Assembly (NCBI GenBank): GCA_027493445.1
Contig: JAOSKU010000001.1
Span: forward strand, 2,686,822-2,750,821
Source: Thermoleophilia bacterium
Lineage (GTDB): Bacteria; Actinomycetota; Thermoleophilia; RBG-16-64-13
Direction of reading: 5' to 3'
DNA length: 64,000 nucleotides
The translations under genes and the position numbers were made by a program. Below are positions 8,698-17,838 of the stretch, in pieces. The notes under the pieces were generated by a model. That model did no database searches and was not told where the DNA came from. It was given only the letters and a program-made list of their open reading frames with translations. How positions within the stretch are numbered: position 1 is the first letter of the stretch; every line of letters begins with the position of its first letter.

Positions 8698-10238
8698 CTA
8701 GCTCCACGTGCTCGCGCTCTTGCCGTCCCAGATCCAGCGGTTCACCACCACTTTCTTGTCGGTGAAGAAGTCGATGGCATCCCGCCCCTGACCATGTAGA
8801 TCGCCGAAGAACGAATCCTTGCGGCCGGCGAAGGGGAAGTACGCCATGGCCGCCGGGACGCCCACGTTGATGCCGATGTTGCCGGCGTTGGCCTCGTACT
8901 TGAATTTGCGGGCGGTCCAGCCATCCTGTGTGTAAATGGAGGCGGCGTTGCCGTAGGGGCTCGCGTCGATGATCTGGAGGGCCTCGTCCAGGGAGCCGAC
9001 CTTCATGATGCAGGCCACCGGCCCGAAGATCTCCTCCTGGGCGATGGTCATCTGGGGGGTGACGTCGTCGAAGATGGTCGGGCCGACGAAGTGCCCCTCC
9101 TCGCAGCCGGGGGTGATGACGTCGGGGTCGCGACCATCGAGCAGCAGGGTGGCCCCTTCTTCTATGCCTTTCTCGATCAGGCCCAAGATGCGTTCCTTGG
9201 CGACCTTCGAGATGACCGGCCCCATGGCTACCCGCTCGTCCAGGCCGTAGCCGACAGTGACGGCCTTCGCTTCAGCCACGAAGGCTTCGGCCACCTTCTT
9301 GTGAGCCTCGTCGCCTACGCACACCAGCACGGAACCGGCCAGGCAGCGCTCGCCGGCACAGCCGAAGAAGGAGTTGATCCAGTTCTTGGCGGCCTTTTCC
9401 AGCACGGCGTCGGGCATGACCACCAGGTGGTTCTTGGCCCCGGCCTGGGCCTGCACACGCTTCTTGTGCTTCGCCCCTCGTGGTGGACGTAGTGGCCCAC
9501 CCGGGTGGAGCCCACGAAGGAGATACCTCGGATGAGGGGGTGGTGCAGCAGGGCGTCGACCACCTCCTTGTCGCCGTTCACCATGTTCATCACGCCGGCG
9601 GGCAGACCTACCTGGTCCAGTAGCTCGAAGAGCAGGAGCTGGCTGATGGGGTCTTGCTCCGAGGGCTTCACGATGTACGTGTTGCCGGCGGCGACCGCGT
9701 ACGGCCAGAACCAGAAAGGCACCATGGAGGGAAAGTTGAAGGGAGCGATGCAGGCGAAGACGCCCAGAGGCTGGCGAATCATCTCCTCGTCGATGCCAGG
9801 GCCGGCCCCGTCCTCCAGGTTGTAGCCCATCATGAGCGAGGGCATGCCGGCGGCTACTTCCAGATGCTCCACGCCCCGCATGACCGAGCCCCGAGCCTCC
9901 TCCAGACTCTTGCCGTGCTCCTGGGTCACCACTCGGGCCAGATCCTCGAAGTTCTCCTCCATGAGAGCCTTCATCTTGTAGAGGTACTGGACCCGGGTCT
10001 GCGGAGGCACACGACGCCACTCCCCGAAGGCCTGGTGGGCCGCCCGAGCCGCCCTGTCCACCTCGGCCGCCGTGGAGAGAGCCACGGTACCGATCTCCCT
10101 ACCGGTGGCCGGGTTCTCGATCGCCAGGGAACGAGTGCTCTCCGAGTGCTCGAAGGATCCGGCGATGTAGTTCGGGATGGCGCCGTAATGGGCCTTATAC
10201 TCGGGGATGAGCACGATCGGGGTACTGGCGGTAGCCAT
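8698..10238 (-). CDS. mmsA: CoA-acylating methylmalonate/malonate-semialdehyde dehydrogenase, frameshifted as read
   Basis: Converts malonate or methylmalonate semialdehyde to acetyl- or propionyl-CoA with NAD. The ATG at 10238 has AAGGAGG upstream. The N-terminal half includes NYIAGSF, PLGVFACIAPFNFPSMVPFW and the ISFVGSTRVG nucleotide-site strand. The C-terminal half includes the catalytic Cys in FGCAGERCLA and QEEIFGPVACI. The halves are in different frames, joined at a G-run (plus-strand C9475-9478). One extra G restores HHEGAKHKKRVQAQ, exactly where MmsA proteins read STRVG...AAKHGKRVQ. I therefore treat it as one intact gene of about 513 residues. Propionyl-CoA from this step could feed the methylmalonyl-CoA enzymes at 16.8-21 kb. 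Confidence 0.85.
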
Positions 10239-10369
10239 GGGTCGGTAGCCTCCTTGTAGGAAAAACGCGGTGAGAGTCCCCCATCGGAAATCGTCGCGGT
10301 CCCAGCCTACCGGTCGCTTCGCGGTTGCGTCGAGTGGTATGCTGCACATGATTTTGCGGAAAGGTCAGC

Positions 10370-12037
10370 GTGATGCACAGCACAACCAGACCCGCGCTCA
10401 CCGTCGCCGATCTTCTGGCCGAGAGCGACTTCGGCCTGCAGTTACTCGCCGGGGTCCGCTCCACCCACCGGCCCATCGAGGGCATCCATCTCTCGGAACT
10501 CGAGGATCCCACGCCCTGGATGCTCCCGAACAGCATCCTGCTCTCCGCCGGGGTCAACATCGAGCCTCATCCGAAGGCCGGAGCCCGCTTGGTGGAGGTC
10601 CTCTCCAGCGCCGACATGTCTGCCCTGGGCATCGCTCTCGACCACTATCTGCCCGTGCTGCCCACCATCATGGTTCGCCGTGCCAAGGAGCTGGACTTCC
10701 CCCTGTTCACCGTCCCCATGACGGTGCCCTTCCGCCGCATCACCGCCTTCGTCTACAACACCCTAGCCTCGAAGGACATGTACCGACTGCGGCGAAGCCT
10801 GAGCGTGCAGAGCCACCTGCTCGAGCTCCTCATAGAGGAGCGGGGGATCTCCGACCTGGTGGCCGACCTGAGCCGCCTGCTGGAGACCACGGTTCTGCTC
10901 TTCGACGGCCGGGGAACCATCCTGGCTGAGACCCAGGGGCAACCACGCCTGTCGAGCCGCATCCGGGCGGGCCTGTTCGATGCCTACCAGTGGCACCGCG
11001 GCCGGCGCGAGCCCGTCGCCGCCTTTCAGTCGGGAGGCTTCCGAGTGTCGTACCGGGAGGCCATCCTCCAGGGCCGGCCCGAACGGGTCCTGATGGCGGT
11101 GTATGCCAACCGGCCCATTCCCGAGCTGGCCGAGACGACCCTCTCCTTCGCGCAGAAGCTCCTCACACTGGACAGGCTGAGAGAGCGCGACATCGCCTCG
11201 CTCCAGCGGCGTATGCGCACCGGTCTCATGGATGATCTGGTCTCTGGCATTGGCACGGAACGGGAGCTCGCGGAACGCATGCGCCAGTACGGCCTCGACC
11301 CCCATCGGCCCTGGCGCATCGCCGTCTACGACGTCGACGGCTTCACCGGCCATTTCGAGCACCACGACCGGCGCGGTCACCGCGAGGAGCAGATCCAAGC
11401 CTTCAAAGGTGTCTTCCTCGACAGCGCCGACGCCTTCCTGGAAGGACAGGGCCTCCCCTACCTGACGGTGCTCAAGGGTGACTCCGTAGCCGCCCTCATC
11501 CAGTTCGCCGACCCCGGCCAGGCGGGCTCGGAGAGAACCTTGGTCGCGCTGCGGGAGCGCCTCGAGGCCGACCTGCATCCGGCGACCATGAGCGTGGGCG
11601 TGTCGGCCCCGGCCACGGGAGCCTCGGCGGCCGGGCCGGCTTTCAAACAGGCCCGCGAGGCCCTGACTCTGGCCCAGCAAGGAGCCTCGGTTCGCATACG
11701 CTTCTTCGACCAGATCCACCCGCAGAACCGCCTGCTCGAAGCCCAAAGCGAGGAAGCCCTGTCCGCCATCTTCGCCGAGACCCTTGGGCGCTTGGCGGAG
11801 TATGATGCCTCCCACCGGGCGCAGCTGATCCCCACGCTGCGGGTGTACGTGGAGGAAGACCGCTCCATCGCCCGGGCGGCGCGCGTGCTGCACATGCACC
11901 GCAACACGTTGACCAAACGGCTGGCACGCATCGAGCAGCTCGTCGGCCGCAGCCTCACGGCCACCGACGACTTGGTGGCCATCGACTTGAGCCTGAAAGC
12001 GGCTGAGCTGCTCTCGGGAAAGGAAGGGAGACCGTGA
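10370..12037 (+). CDS. PucR-family transcriptional regulator
   Basis: 555-residue DNA-binding regulator divergent from the amino-acid catabolic operon. The N-terminal PucR sensor domain covers about residues 10-130 (ALTVADLLAESDFGLQLLAG to LPTIMVRRAKELDFPLFTVP). A central GGDEF-like degenerate domain follows (WRIAVYDVDGFTGHFE, LSVGV-like TMSVGVSAPATGA). The C-terminal PucR helix-turn-helix is at about residues 490-545 (LRVYVEEDRSIARAARVLHMHRNTLTKRLARIE). GTG 10370 and ATG 10373 are both possible starts, with GGAAAGG a few bases upstream. Family members control purine, pyrimidine, GABA or proline catabolism. The location argues for control of the divergent beta-alanine/taurine-like operon. Its stop overlaps the next gene, so it is co-transcribed with the small genes downstream. 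Confidence 0.88.
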   Translation: MMHSTTRPALTVADLLAESDFGLQLLAGVRSTHRPIEGIHLSELEDPTPWMLPNSILLSAGVNIEPHPKAGARLVEVLSSADMSALGIALDHYLPVLPTIMVRRAKELDFPLFTVPMTVPFRRITAFVYNTLASKDMYRLRRSLSVQSHLLELLIEERGISDLVADLSRLLETTVLLFDGRGTILAETQGQPRLSSRIRAGLFDAYQWHRGRREPVAAFQSGGFRVSYREAILQGRPERVLMAVYANRPIPELAETTLSFAQKLLTLDRLRERDIASLQRRMRTGLMDDLVSGIGTERELAERMRQYGLDPHRPWRIAVYDVDGFTGHFEHHDRRGHREEQIQAFKGVFLDSADAFLEGQGLPYLTVLKGDSVAALIQFADPGQAGSERTLVALRERLEADLHPATMSVGVSAPATGASAAGPAFKQAREALTLAQQGASVRIRFFDQIHPQNRLLEAQSEEALSAIFAETLGRLAEYDASHRAQLIPTLRVYVEEDRSIARAARVLHMHRNTLTKRLARIEQLVGRSLTATDDLVAIDLSLKAAELLSGKEGRP

Positions 12038-12642
12038 CAGCATCGGCAGCCGATACACCGCCGGATCGATCCGTTCAGGACGACCTGCTCCCCCACCTCC
12101 GCCGTCTCCTCGCCCATGTGGCGGAGGTGGTCGACATCCGACCGCTCAGCGACGAGGAGCGCGCCCACGTCCGGGAGCTGGAGGACCAGGCGCAGGAGAG
12201 CGGGGCGGTGGGCGGCCTCATGGCCTTCGTGAACGAGGGTATCGACCAAGCCCTGGCCAGCGACGCGGTCTACGCCGTGCTCACCGGACCCATGGTCGAC
12301 GACCCACCGGCCCCTTGGACGATCATGCTCGACGACGAGGACAAGGTCATCGGGGAGTGGCTGCCGGCCAGCCGCATCGAAGAGGCGCGTCAGAGTGGCC
12401 ACTGCATCTTCCTCTCCGACGACTTCGTCATGTACAAGAACCGGCGGCCAAAGGGCAAGTCCCGCTTCGTCATGCCCTACATCTGCCTGCCGCTGGAGGA
12501 AGACGACGCCCGGTTCACGGTGTGCGGTGTCGGCTCTCCGTCCACGCCGGGCGACGAGTACATCCGTTCGCTGATGGGTAATCCCGGCAAGGACGTGGCT
12601 ACGCTCGTCCTGGGCGTATGTTTCAAGAAGGAGGACGGATGA
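12034..12642 (+). CDS. Conserved-looking hypothetical protein behind PucR
   Basis: 202 residues, acidic, soluble, no signal peptide or membrane helix. It overlaps the PucR stop by four bases (GTGA) and is itself overlapped by the cupin gene (ATGA), so the three are translationally coupled. The N-terminal half is helical (LLPHLRRLLAHVAEVV, LSDEERAHVRELEDQAQ). The C-terminal half has beta-rich segments such as PWTIMLDDEDKVIGEWLP, SRFVMPYICLPLEEDD and ARFTVCGVGSPSTPGDEY. I do not recognise the family. The coupling suggests it acts with the regulator or as an accessory to the pathway it controls. Confidence 0.7.
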   Translation: MTASAADTPPDRSVQDDLLPHLRRLLAHVAEVVDIRPLSDEERAHVRELEDQAQESGAVGGLMAFVNEGIDQALASDAVYAVLTGPMVDDPPAPWTIMLDDEDKVIGEWLPASRIEEARQSGHCIFLSDDFVMYKNRRPKGKSRFVMPYICLPLEEDDARFTVCGVGSPSTPGDEYIRSLMGNPGKDVATLVLGVCFKKEDG

Positions 12643-12974
12643 CCGACGCACCGCGCACCACTCCCTGGGTGGGAGACCTGACCGCGCTCGTGGAGTTCGC
12701 GAGCGACGGCATTGTCAGCAAGACCCTGGTCGACGAGCCCCGAGTGAAGGTCGTCCTCTTCGCCTTCTCAGCCGGCCAGACGCTCTCCGAGCACACGGCC
12801 AGCATGCCGGCCGGCATCCACGTGCTACAGGGAAAGGCTTCGATACTCCTGGGCGAGGAGCGGCACGAAGCCGGGCCGGGCACCTATGTGTACATGCCGG
12901 CCCACCTCAACCACGCGGTCGAGGCCCTGGAAGACATGGTCTTCCTCCTCCACCTTTACCGGGGCGCGGACTGA
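12639..12974 (+). CDS. Small cupin-domain protein
   Basis: 111-residue single-domain cupin. The start at 12639 uses AAGGAGG seven bases upstream, better than the in-frame ATG 21 bases earlier. The two cupin motifs are recognisable: GQTLSEHTASMPAGIHVLQG, then GTYVYMPAHLNHAVEALEDM with the His pair around H-N-H. The order and spacing fit the metal-binding beta-barrel of small cupins. It follows the PucR-linked hypothetical gene with a 4-nt overlap. Such cupins range from sensors to isomerases, and no substrate can be assigned. Confidence 0.8.
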   Translation: MTDAPRTTPWVGDLTALVEFASDGIVSKTLVDEPRVKVVLFAFSAGQTLSEHTASMPAGIHVLQGKASILLGEERHEAGPGTYVYMPAHLNHAVEALEDMVFLLHLYRGAD

Positions 12975-12992
12975 CCCCGAGGTGGCGCCGTC

Positions 12993-13008
12993 ATACCCAA
13001 TGGGGTAT
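12993..13008. promoter_or_regulatory. Perfect palindrome resembling a CsoR/CstR-type operator
   Basis: ATACCC-AATG-GGGTAT has 6-bp perfect arms and lies in an A/T-richer stretch (…GGGTATCATAATC) about 76 bp before the following cysteine-containing gene. Operators of the copper- or persulfide-sensing CsoR/CstR family typically read TACCC-n-GGGTA. No csoR-like gene is visible in the window, so the link is by motif only. Confidence 0.35.
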
Positions 13009-13083
13009 CATAATCAGTCGATAACGCAGCCAACCACCGGAGAGGCCGCAGCCGTCCCTCCGGCTCGAGGGGGAACAGCACAG

Positions 13084-13485
13084 ATGAGCACGAGCCCGAC
13101 CGGGACCGCCGCCAGTGGCGGGACGACCGCCAAGAAGACGCCCCGCACCAGCGGCACCAGCACGGCACGGATCAAAGCTGAGATCGACGCAGGCATTTGC
13201 GGGTTCAGGACGGTGGTCCTGGCGGAAGCCGAGTCGATGCGCCGGGTAACGCTCGACATCGAAAGCGAGTGCGCGCAGATCACAAAGGCGGCCGCTCAGT
13301 TGCCGGAGATGGACATGCTCGAAGAGCTGCGCGCCGGTCTCGGGCAGGGGCACGTCTACGGAGTCCTCACCGGGTGCGTCAAGCACGCCACCTGCCCCGT
13401 GGGGTCTGGGATTCTCAAGGCGGCCGAGGCCTCCGCCGGCCTGGCTCTCCCGAAAGACGTGACTATCCGACTCACCAAGGAGTGA
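13084..13485 (+). CDS. Small cysteine-containing hypothetical protein
   Basis: 133 residues from ATG 13084, with GAGGGGGAA about ten bases upstream. The first 40 residues are Ser/Thr/Gly/Ala-rich and look disordered. The conserved-looking core begins at RIKAEIDAGICGFRTVV and contains four cysteines: GICGF, SECAQI, TGCVKHA and TCPVGS. It ends LPKDVTIRLTKE. The pattern of an alpha-beta core with a C-terminal CPV motif recalls short uncharacterised proteins found beside corrinoid methyltransferase genes, but I cannot name the family with certainty. It lies downstream of a possible metal/persulfide-type operator and upstream of a terminator hairpin, so it is probably a single-gene unit. Confidence 0.65.
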   Translation: MSTSPTGTAASGGTTAKKTPRTSGTSTARIKAEIDAGICGFRTVVLAEAESMRRVTLDIESECAQITKAAAQLPEMDMLEELRAGLGQGHVYGVLTGCVKHATCPVGSGILKAAEASAGLALPKDVTIRLTKE

Positions 13486-13524
13486 CGGCGCCCGGCCGCA
13501 GGCAAACTCCCGAGCGCACCGATC

Positions 13525-13552
13525 CGAGGCCGGCCCCCCGGGGCCGGCCTCG
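13525..13552 (+). terminator. Terminator-like hairpin
   Basis: 13-bp perfect stem, CGAGGCCGGCCCC paired with GGGGCCGGCCTCG around a CC loop, 40 bp after the stop of the preceding gene. It is followed by TCGTTCCT rather than a full T-run. Confidence 0.6.
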
Positions 13553-13577
13553 TCGTTCCTGCAAACCGCGGGACGAC

Positions 13578-13616
13578 GGTCACTCGGTCGCGCCCGTGGC
13601 CCTGCAAGGAGCGTTC
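13578..13616 (-). repeat. Degenerate MITE-like repeat remnant (family member C)
   Basis: GGTCACTCGGTCGCGCCCGT and GCAAGGAGCG match the centre of the repeat family (consensus CTCGGTCGCGCCCGTAGCGC, then CGAGCGCTCC) in reverse orientation. The remnant ends at the stop codon of the DUF2284 gene, as other copies do at other genes. Confidence 0.4.
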
Positions 13617-14301
13617 AGTCCACCAAGATCAGCCCCGTCCAGCGTACGGGCTCATCGGAGCTCAGTGAGATCGGCAGGCGGGCGTTGGCAGCGGTCTTGA
13701 ACACATCGATGCCCACGCCTTCCATCGAGGGCCGCGCTTCGAAAGGCCGGCGGCACGGCTGCCCGCTGGCCACACCCACGCAACTCGGGCAGAGCAGGCA
13801 GATGCCCCCTGAGAAGCCGGCGGCGTAGTAGTATCCTCCCTTGAAGGCTTCGGCCTCGAGCTTGTTGACAATCTCGCCGAGCAGACGGTTCGGTTCCCCG
13901 TGCAGCGACTCTTCGAGCGCCACGGCATCCTTACCCGCCAGCCCGGCGTCATCCAGGTCGCGAGAATCCCGGGCCGACTCCACCTGCACGAGCAGCGCGA
14001 CCGAGTAGCGCTCCAACGTCTGGCGGAACTCCTTGACCGACATGGTGTTCGGGGGGCAGTGCAGGTAGTTTCCGTACCCCGGGCAGACGGGCACGGCGCA
14101 CTTCAGCCGCACCCTCTCGTCAACAACCACCTGATCGGCCGGCATCAGGGCGGCGTGGTCAGCCCCAAAGTCCTTCGCCCTCTCCGGCAGAAAGGCATAC
14201 TCGGGCGGGGCCTCCGCCCAGTGTTCGTGACCGTGGCTCGAACCACGACCTGACGAGTGCTTGCGCCCCCGCCCCCGGCCGGCGCGTTTGTCGTCGGACA
14301 T
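13615..14301 (-). CDS. DUF2284-type cysteine-rich metal-binding protein
   Basis: 228 residues from ATG 14301, chosen because GAGGGGG lies six bases upstream; longer in-frame starts have no ribosome site. After a basic, low-complexity N-terminus (RAGRGRGRKHSSGRG) the core shows the DUF2284 pattern: KCAVPVCPGYGNYLHCPPNT near the middle, then FSGGICLLCPSCVG and GQPCRRPFEARPSMEG. The cysteines probably hold Fe-S clusters or zinc. Such proteins often accompany methyltransferase or corrinoid systems, which this genome has at 40-55 kb, but here it stands alone. Function unknown. Confidence 0.75.
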   Translation of the reverse strand: MSDDKRAGRGRGRKHSSGRGSSHGHEHWAEAPPEYAFLPERAKDFGADHAALMPADQVVVDERVRLKCAVPVCPGYGNYLHCPPNTMSVKEFRQTLERYSVALLVQVESARDSRDLDDAGLAGKDAVALEESLHGEPNRLLGEIVNKLEAEAFKGGYYYAAGFSGGICLLCPSCVGVASGQPCRRPFEARPSMEGVGIDVFKTAANARLPISLSSDEPVRWTGLILVD

Positions 14302-14679
14302 GCTTTCCCCCTCATTGCTCTCTAGCGTGCCGAAGATGTTGGCCATGAGACGGCCTCGCGGCTCCATACTCGAGCATCGTACCAAACGGAGGACTACTGA
14401 CGACCAGCCATTCGCTTGCACCGCACTCGGATCCGTTCGCGGCGCTCGGAGCGTCGGGCCCGCTGGGCTATGCTCGGATCGCGTCTTGCCCACTCCGACC
14501 GCGAATGGTGGTGGCGTATTGAGTCCCACTTCCGAGAAGGGTGACGTCGTGGCCCTGAATTCGCTCCGTGCGGCCGTCGCGGAGATGGGAGTTCTTGAGG
14601 CCGGAGATTTCGCGGTGCTCTGGCTCGGATGGACGTCCACTACGGGGATGAACTGGACCCCAGAGCGCCACCATCCGCA
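14302..14679. other. Intergenic spacer without a recognisable gene
   Basis: 378 bp between the DUF2284 gene and the anti-sigma gene. I see no credible coding sequence, RNA or hairpin. It probably holds the leftward promoter of the DUF2284 gene. Confidence 0.5.
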
Positions 14680-16061
14680 TCAGTCGGCACCTGGGCGTCC
14701 TAGAGATTGGAGCACCCCGATCAGCTCTTCTCGGTCGAGGTCGCCGGACACTGTGACCACCAACCGCTCGCCTCGGGCCCACACGTGCGGCACCGTCCGA
14801 GGATCGATAAGCAGCTCGGCAGACAAACCGGCAAACGCGCCGCTCTGCACCGCTATGGTCTCTGGATCGTCCACGTAGCCCTCACCACTGGCCAGAGGGT
14901 CGGTCCAGGTGTAGCGGTCATCGTCGCCGGTGAGCCTGGTGGAGATCACGAATCGATCAAAGCCCCGGCGATACCCGAGCGAGACCACCCCCCGTGAGTC
15001 TGGATTCATGCCCTCCGTGCCGGTGGGCCCCCCTTGGCGGCCACCGCCACCTCGGTCAGCTCGTAGCCCTCGGGCACCCAGGCCGGCACGAGAGGAGCGT
15101 AGCCCACCGCACCCTCGACCTGGTCGAGATCCACCCGGCGGAAGCCCTGATCCAGGTGGCCCACCTCGACACCTTCGGGGAATCTGAGAGTAAAGGTGTC
15201 GGCCGGCAGGGCTGGATCGATCTCGAGGTCTTCGAGCCGGATTTCGTAGACGACCTGACCACCCCTGCTCTCGACAATGCGCACGGCAAAGCCGGTCGCC
15301 TGGTCCACCGTTACCTCAAGATGATCTCCCGACCCAGTCGAGAGCCTGTTGGGCTGCACCGCCGCATCGAGGACCCAGACGGGACGCCCGTCCAGCGTTG
15401 TCTCACGGACCCCCGGATCCTCGGCGTTCCGCAGAGCGCGCACCACCGACCCGAGTTCCCGCTCCAACATGAAGTCCGACGGCCAAGGATCGGGTCGTCC
15501 GGCGGCGAGACCGATGCGCTCCGAGGCCACCACCCAGTCTCCGTCGCGGGCGAGCACCCGTTCCACCCCGGTGGCCGCGTCATAGGCCAGGTCCTCCTGC
15601 CGGCTGACTCCGCTCAACCGGAAATCACCCCGGGCTGTCGACGCGAATGTCCAGCGCATCTCGTCCATAGCGCCCGTGGTCTCCTCCAGATGCGAGACGA
15701 CCAGCACACCCCGGAGGGAACGGATGGTCCGAAGCGCAGTGTCCAACTTGGCCTGAACCTCGGCCGCGGTCGCGGGCTTCACCTTGATGACGTCGGGAAC
15801 CGGACGGCCGCTCCAGGCCCAGATCACCAGCATCGCGGCCGCGACCAAGGGCACCGCCACCAGCCGGGCGACCGGGCGGCGCCACCAGGGGTGCCGTGAA
15901 GCCGTCGACCGCCGCGACCCACTCCTCTCCGCCGAATCCTCTGCTTCGACACGTTCCCGCAGCTCGCTGAAGAAATCGGGGCCGTGCTCCGGTACGTCGA
16001 GGCGCCTCAGGGCGGCGCCGAGCAGCTCGTCTTTGTCCTGTGTGTCGCGCCGCGAGTTCAT
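14680..16061 (-). CDS. Membrane anti-sigma factor with LolA/RseB-like sensor domain, frameshifted as read
   Basis: Partner of the ECF sigma factor immediately upstream (4-nt overlap). The cytoplasmic N-terminus (DKDELLGAALRRLDVPEHG) would bind sigma. One membrane helix lies at about residues 65-85 (VARLVAVPLVAAAMLVIWAW). The large outside domain resembles lipoprotein-carrier/RseB-like folds (VQAKLDTALRTIRSLRGVLVV, DFRLSGVSRQEDLAYDA, LEVTVDQATGFAVRI, PADTFTLRFPEGVEV). The reading frame breaks at a C-run (15028-15033). One added base continues it into the C-terminal segment, GTEGMNPDSRGVVSLGYR, ending SLGRPGAD. Full length is about 460 residues. The stimulus sensed is unknown. Confidence 0.78.
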
Positions 16062-16591
16062 CGTCCCTCCTCCGCGTCGTATGTGTCCCCAAGAGCTTGG
16101 CGGAGCGCGGCCCGGGCGCGGTGTAGACGGGAGCCCACGGTGCCCACCGGCACGCCCATGACGTCGGCGGCGAGCGCATGATCGAAGCCCTGTGCATCCA
16201 CGAGGAGCACGGCTGCACGTTGCTCGGGGGGCAGGGCGGCCAGCGCCGCCGCCAGGTCTTGGCGCCCGGCTACGATGACAGCGGGGTCGTCGTGCCGCCG
16301 CGAGGCCAGATTGGTGAGATCGGTAAGAGGGACCGCCTGGCGGGTGGCGTCGCGACGGATGCAGTCGACGCTCGCGTTGTAGACGATGCGGTAGAGCCAG
16401 GTACCTACTTCGGCATCACCGCGGAAGCCGGGCAAGGCCCGGTAGGCCTTCAGGTAGGCCTCCTGCAGGACGTCGTCCATGCAGTCCCGATCACCCAGCA
16501 GGCGGTAAGCTAGGCTCCGCAGGCCGCGATCGTGCGTCTTCAGGAGCTCCACGAACCGCTCGCGGTCTCCCGTCAACGCTCGGGTGGCCAT
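16058..16591 (-). CDS. ECF-family RNA polymerase sigma factor
   Basis: 177 residues. ATG 16591 has GAAGGAGA upstream. Region 2 is clear (LLKTHDRGLRSLAYRLLGDR, DVLQEAYLKAYRALPGF, GTWLYRIVYNASVDCIRR), as is region 4 (ALPPEQRAAVLLVDAQGFDH, then VMGVPVGTVGSRLHRARAAL). It would direct polymerase to promoters of an extracytoplasmic stress or surface regulon when released by the membrane anti-sigma encoded just downstream. The 252-bp upstream spacer has repeated GAAAG motifs but no promoter I can call. Confidence 0.92.
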   Translation of the reverse strand: MATRALTGDRERFVELLKTHDRGLRSLAYRLLGDRDCMDDVLQEAYLKAYRALPGFRGDAEVGTWLYRIVYNASVDCIRRDATRQAVPLTDLTNLASRRHDDPAVIVAGRQDLAAALAALPPEQRAAVLLVDAQGFDHALAADVMGVPVGTVGSRLHRARAALRQALGDTYDAEEGR

Positions 16592-16843
16592 ACCGCCTGT
16601 CTCCTTCCTGACCGGTCTCCGTACCGTCACCGCCCCATCCATGCTCGCCGTCCCTCGCTGCACGCATGCTTTCACCGTAAAGCGCATGGCTTTCCTGAAA
16701 GAGCGGGACGCCTCTTTCACGCCGCGCTCGTCCAGTTAGACGGTGAGACGCCTCGTTTCTTTCACTGGCAGGTGAATCATGGGATGGTGATCGATAATCG
16801 AGAACGGCGAGCACCGCCGGGCATCCGCCGCGGCGGCGGAGCC

Positions 16844-17713
16844 TCAGCCCACAATCCCCGCCGCGATCTCCGCCACCTCCGTGGGGTTCACCCCCACCCT
16901 GATGCCGCGGGTCTCGAGGGCCTCCTTCTTGGCCTGGGCCGTGCCCGCCGAGCCCGAGATGATGGCTCCGGCGTGCCCCATCTGCTTGCCCGGGGGCGCA
17001 GTGAAACCGGCGATGTAGGCCACCACCGGCTTGGTCATGTGCTCGGCGATGAAGGCGGCGGCCATCTCCTCCTCGCTCCCGCCGATCTCGCCCACCATGA
17101 CCACGAGCTCGGTCTGGGGGTCGTCCTGGAAGCGGGAGAGGATGTCGATGAAGCTCGAGCCCACGATGGGATCGCCGCCAATACCCACGGCCGTGGACTG
17201 GCCGATTCCCCGGGCAGTGAGCTCGTTGGCGATCTGGTAGGTGAGAGTCCCCGAGCGGCTGACCAGGCCGACGGTTCCCTCCCGGAAGATCTGGGGCGGC
17301 ATGATGCCCACGTTGGCCTTGCCCGGAGAGATGATACCCGGGCAGTTGGGCCCGACGAGCCCCACGCCCTTCGCGCGCAGGTAGTTATAGGCCTTCAGCA
17401 TCTCGTGGACGGGGATGCCCTCGGTGATGCACACGATCAGACGGACGCCGGCGTCGGCGGCCTCGTAGATGGCGTCTTGGGCGAAACGGGGCGGCACGAA
17501 GATCAGGGAGACATCGGCCCCGGTCCCGGCCACCGCCGCAGCCACCGTGTCGAACACAGGGATGCCCTCGACGTCCTGCCCGCCTTTGCCCGGAGTCATA
17601 CCGGCCACCACCTGGGTGCCGTAAGCCCGGTTACGCAGAGCGTGAAACGAGCCTTCCCGGCCGGTGATCCCCTGGACCACGACTCTGCTCGTTTCGTCGA
17701 GCAAGATAGCCAC
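16844..17713 (-). CDS. sucD: Succinyl-CoA ligase (ADP/GDP-forming) alpha subunit
   Basis: 289 residues, the standard length. The GTG start at 17713 has GGGAGG seven bases upstream. The CoA-binding N-terminus reads [34 protein letters not shown] and [15 protein letters not shown] are family signatures. The phospho-histidine is in [13 protein letters not shown]. With the beta subunit upstream it interconverts succinyl-CoA and succinate, the last step of the methylmalonyl-CoA route encoded by the same operon. A copy of the dispersed repeat lies between the two subunit genes. Confidence 0.94.
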   Translation of the reverse strand: MAILLDETSRVVVQGITGREGSFHALRNRAYGTQVVAGMTPGKGGQDVEGIPVFDTVAAAVAGTGADVSLIFVPPRFAQDAIYEAADAGVRLIVCITEGIPVHEMLKAYNYLRAKGVGLVGPNCPGIISPGKANVGIMPPQIFREGTVGLVSRSGTLTYQIANELTARGIGQSTAVGIGGDPIVGSSFIDILSRFQDDPQTELVVMVGEIGGSEEEMAAAFIAEHMTKPVVAYIAGFTAPPGKQMGHAGAIISGSAGTAQAKKEALETRGIRVGVNPTEVAEIAAGIVG

Positions 17714-17733
17714 CGCGCGCCCTCCCTTCCTGA

Positions 17734-17838
17734 GAACTCGTTTCAAACGAAGCCTTGGCCACCGCGGCCGCACTGCGCGGCGCGATGCGGCGTCCTCGGT
17801 CGCGCCCGTAGCGCTGCTACGAGCGCTCCCTGCGTCCT
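17734..17838 (-). repeat. MITE-like repeat copy A, between sucC and sucD
   Basis: CTCGTTTCAAACGAAGCC at one end and CGTAGCGCTGCTACGAGCGC, then CCCTGCGTCC, at the other match the family in reverse orientation. The sucC stop codon (TAG, 17817-17819) lies within the repeat core, so the repeat has supplied the end of that gene. Confidence 0.75.

Noticed and set aside
12034..13485. Selenocysteine readthrough at the TGA stops of the small genes here and at the GcvH-like TGA (40240-40238)
   Set aside because: No Cys-type motif or coherent family sequence continues past these stops, unlike the five sites at 41-46 kb.
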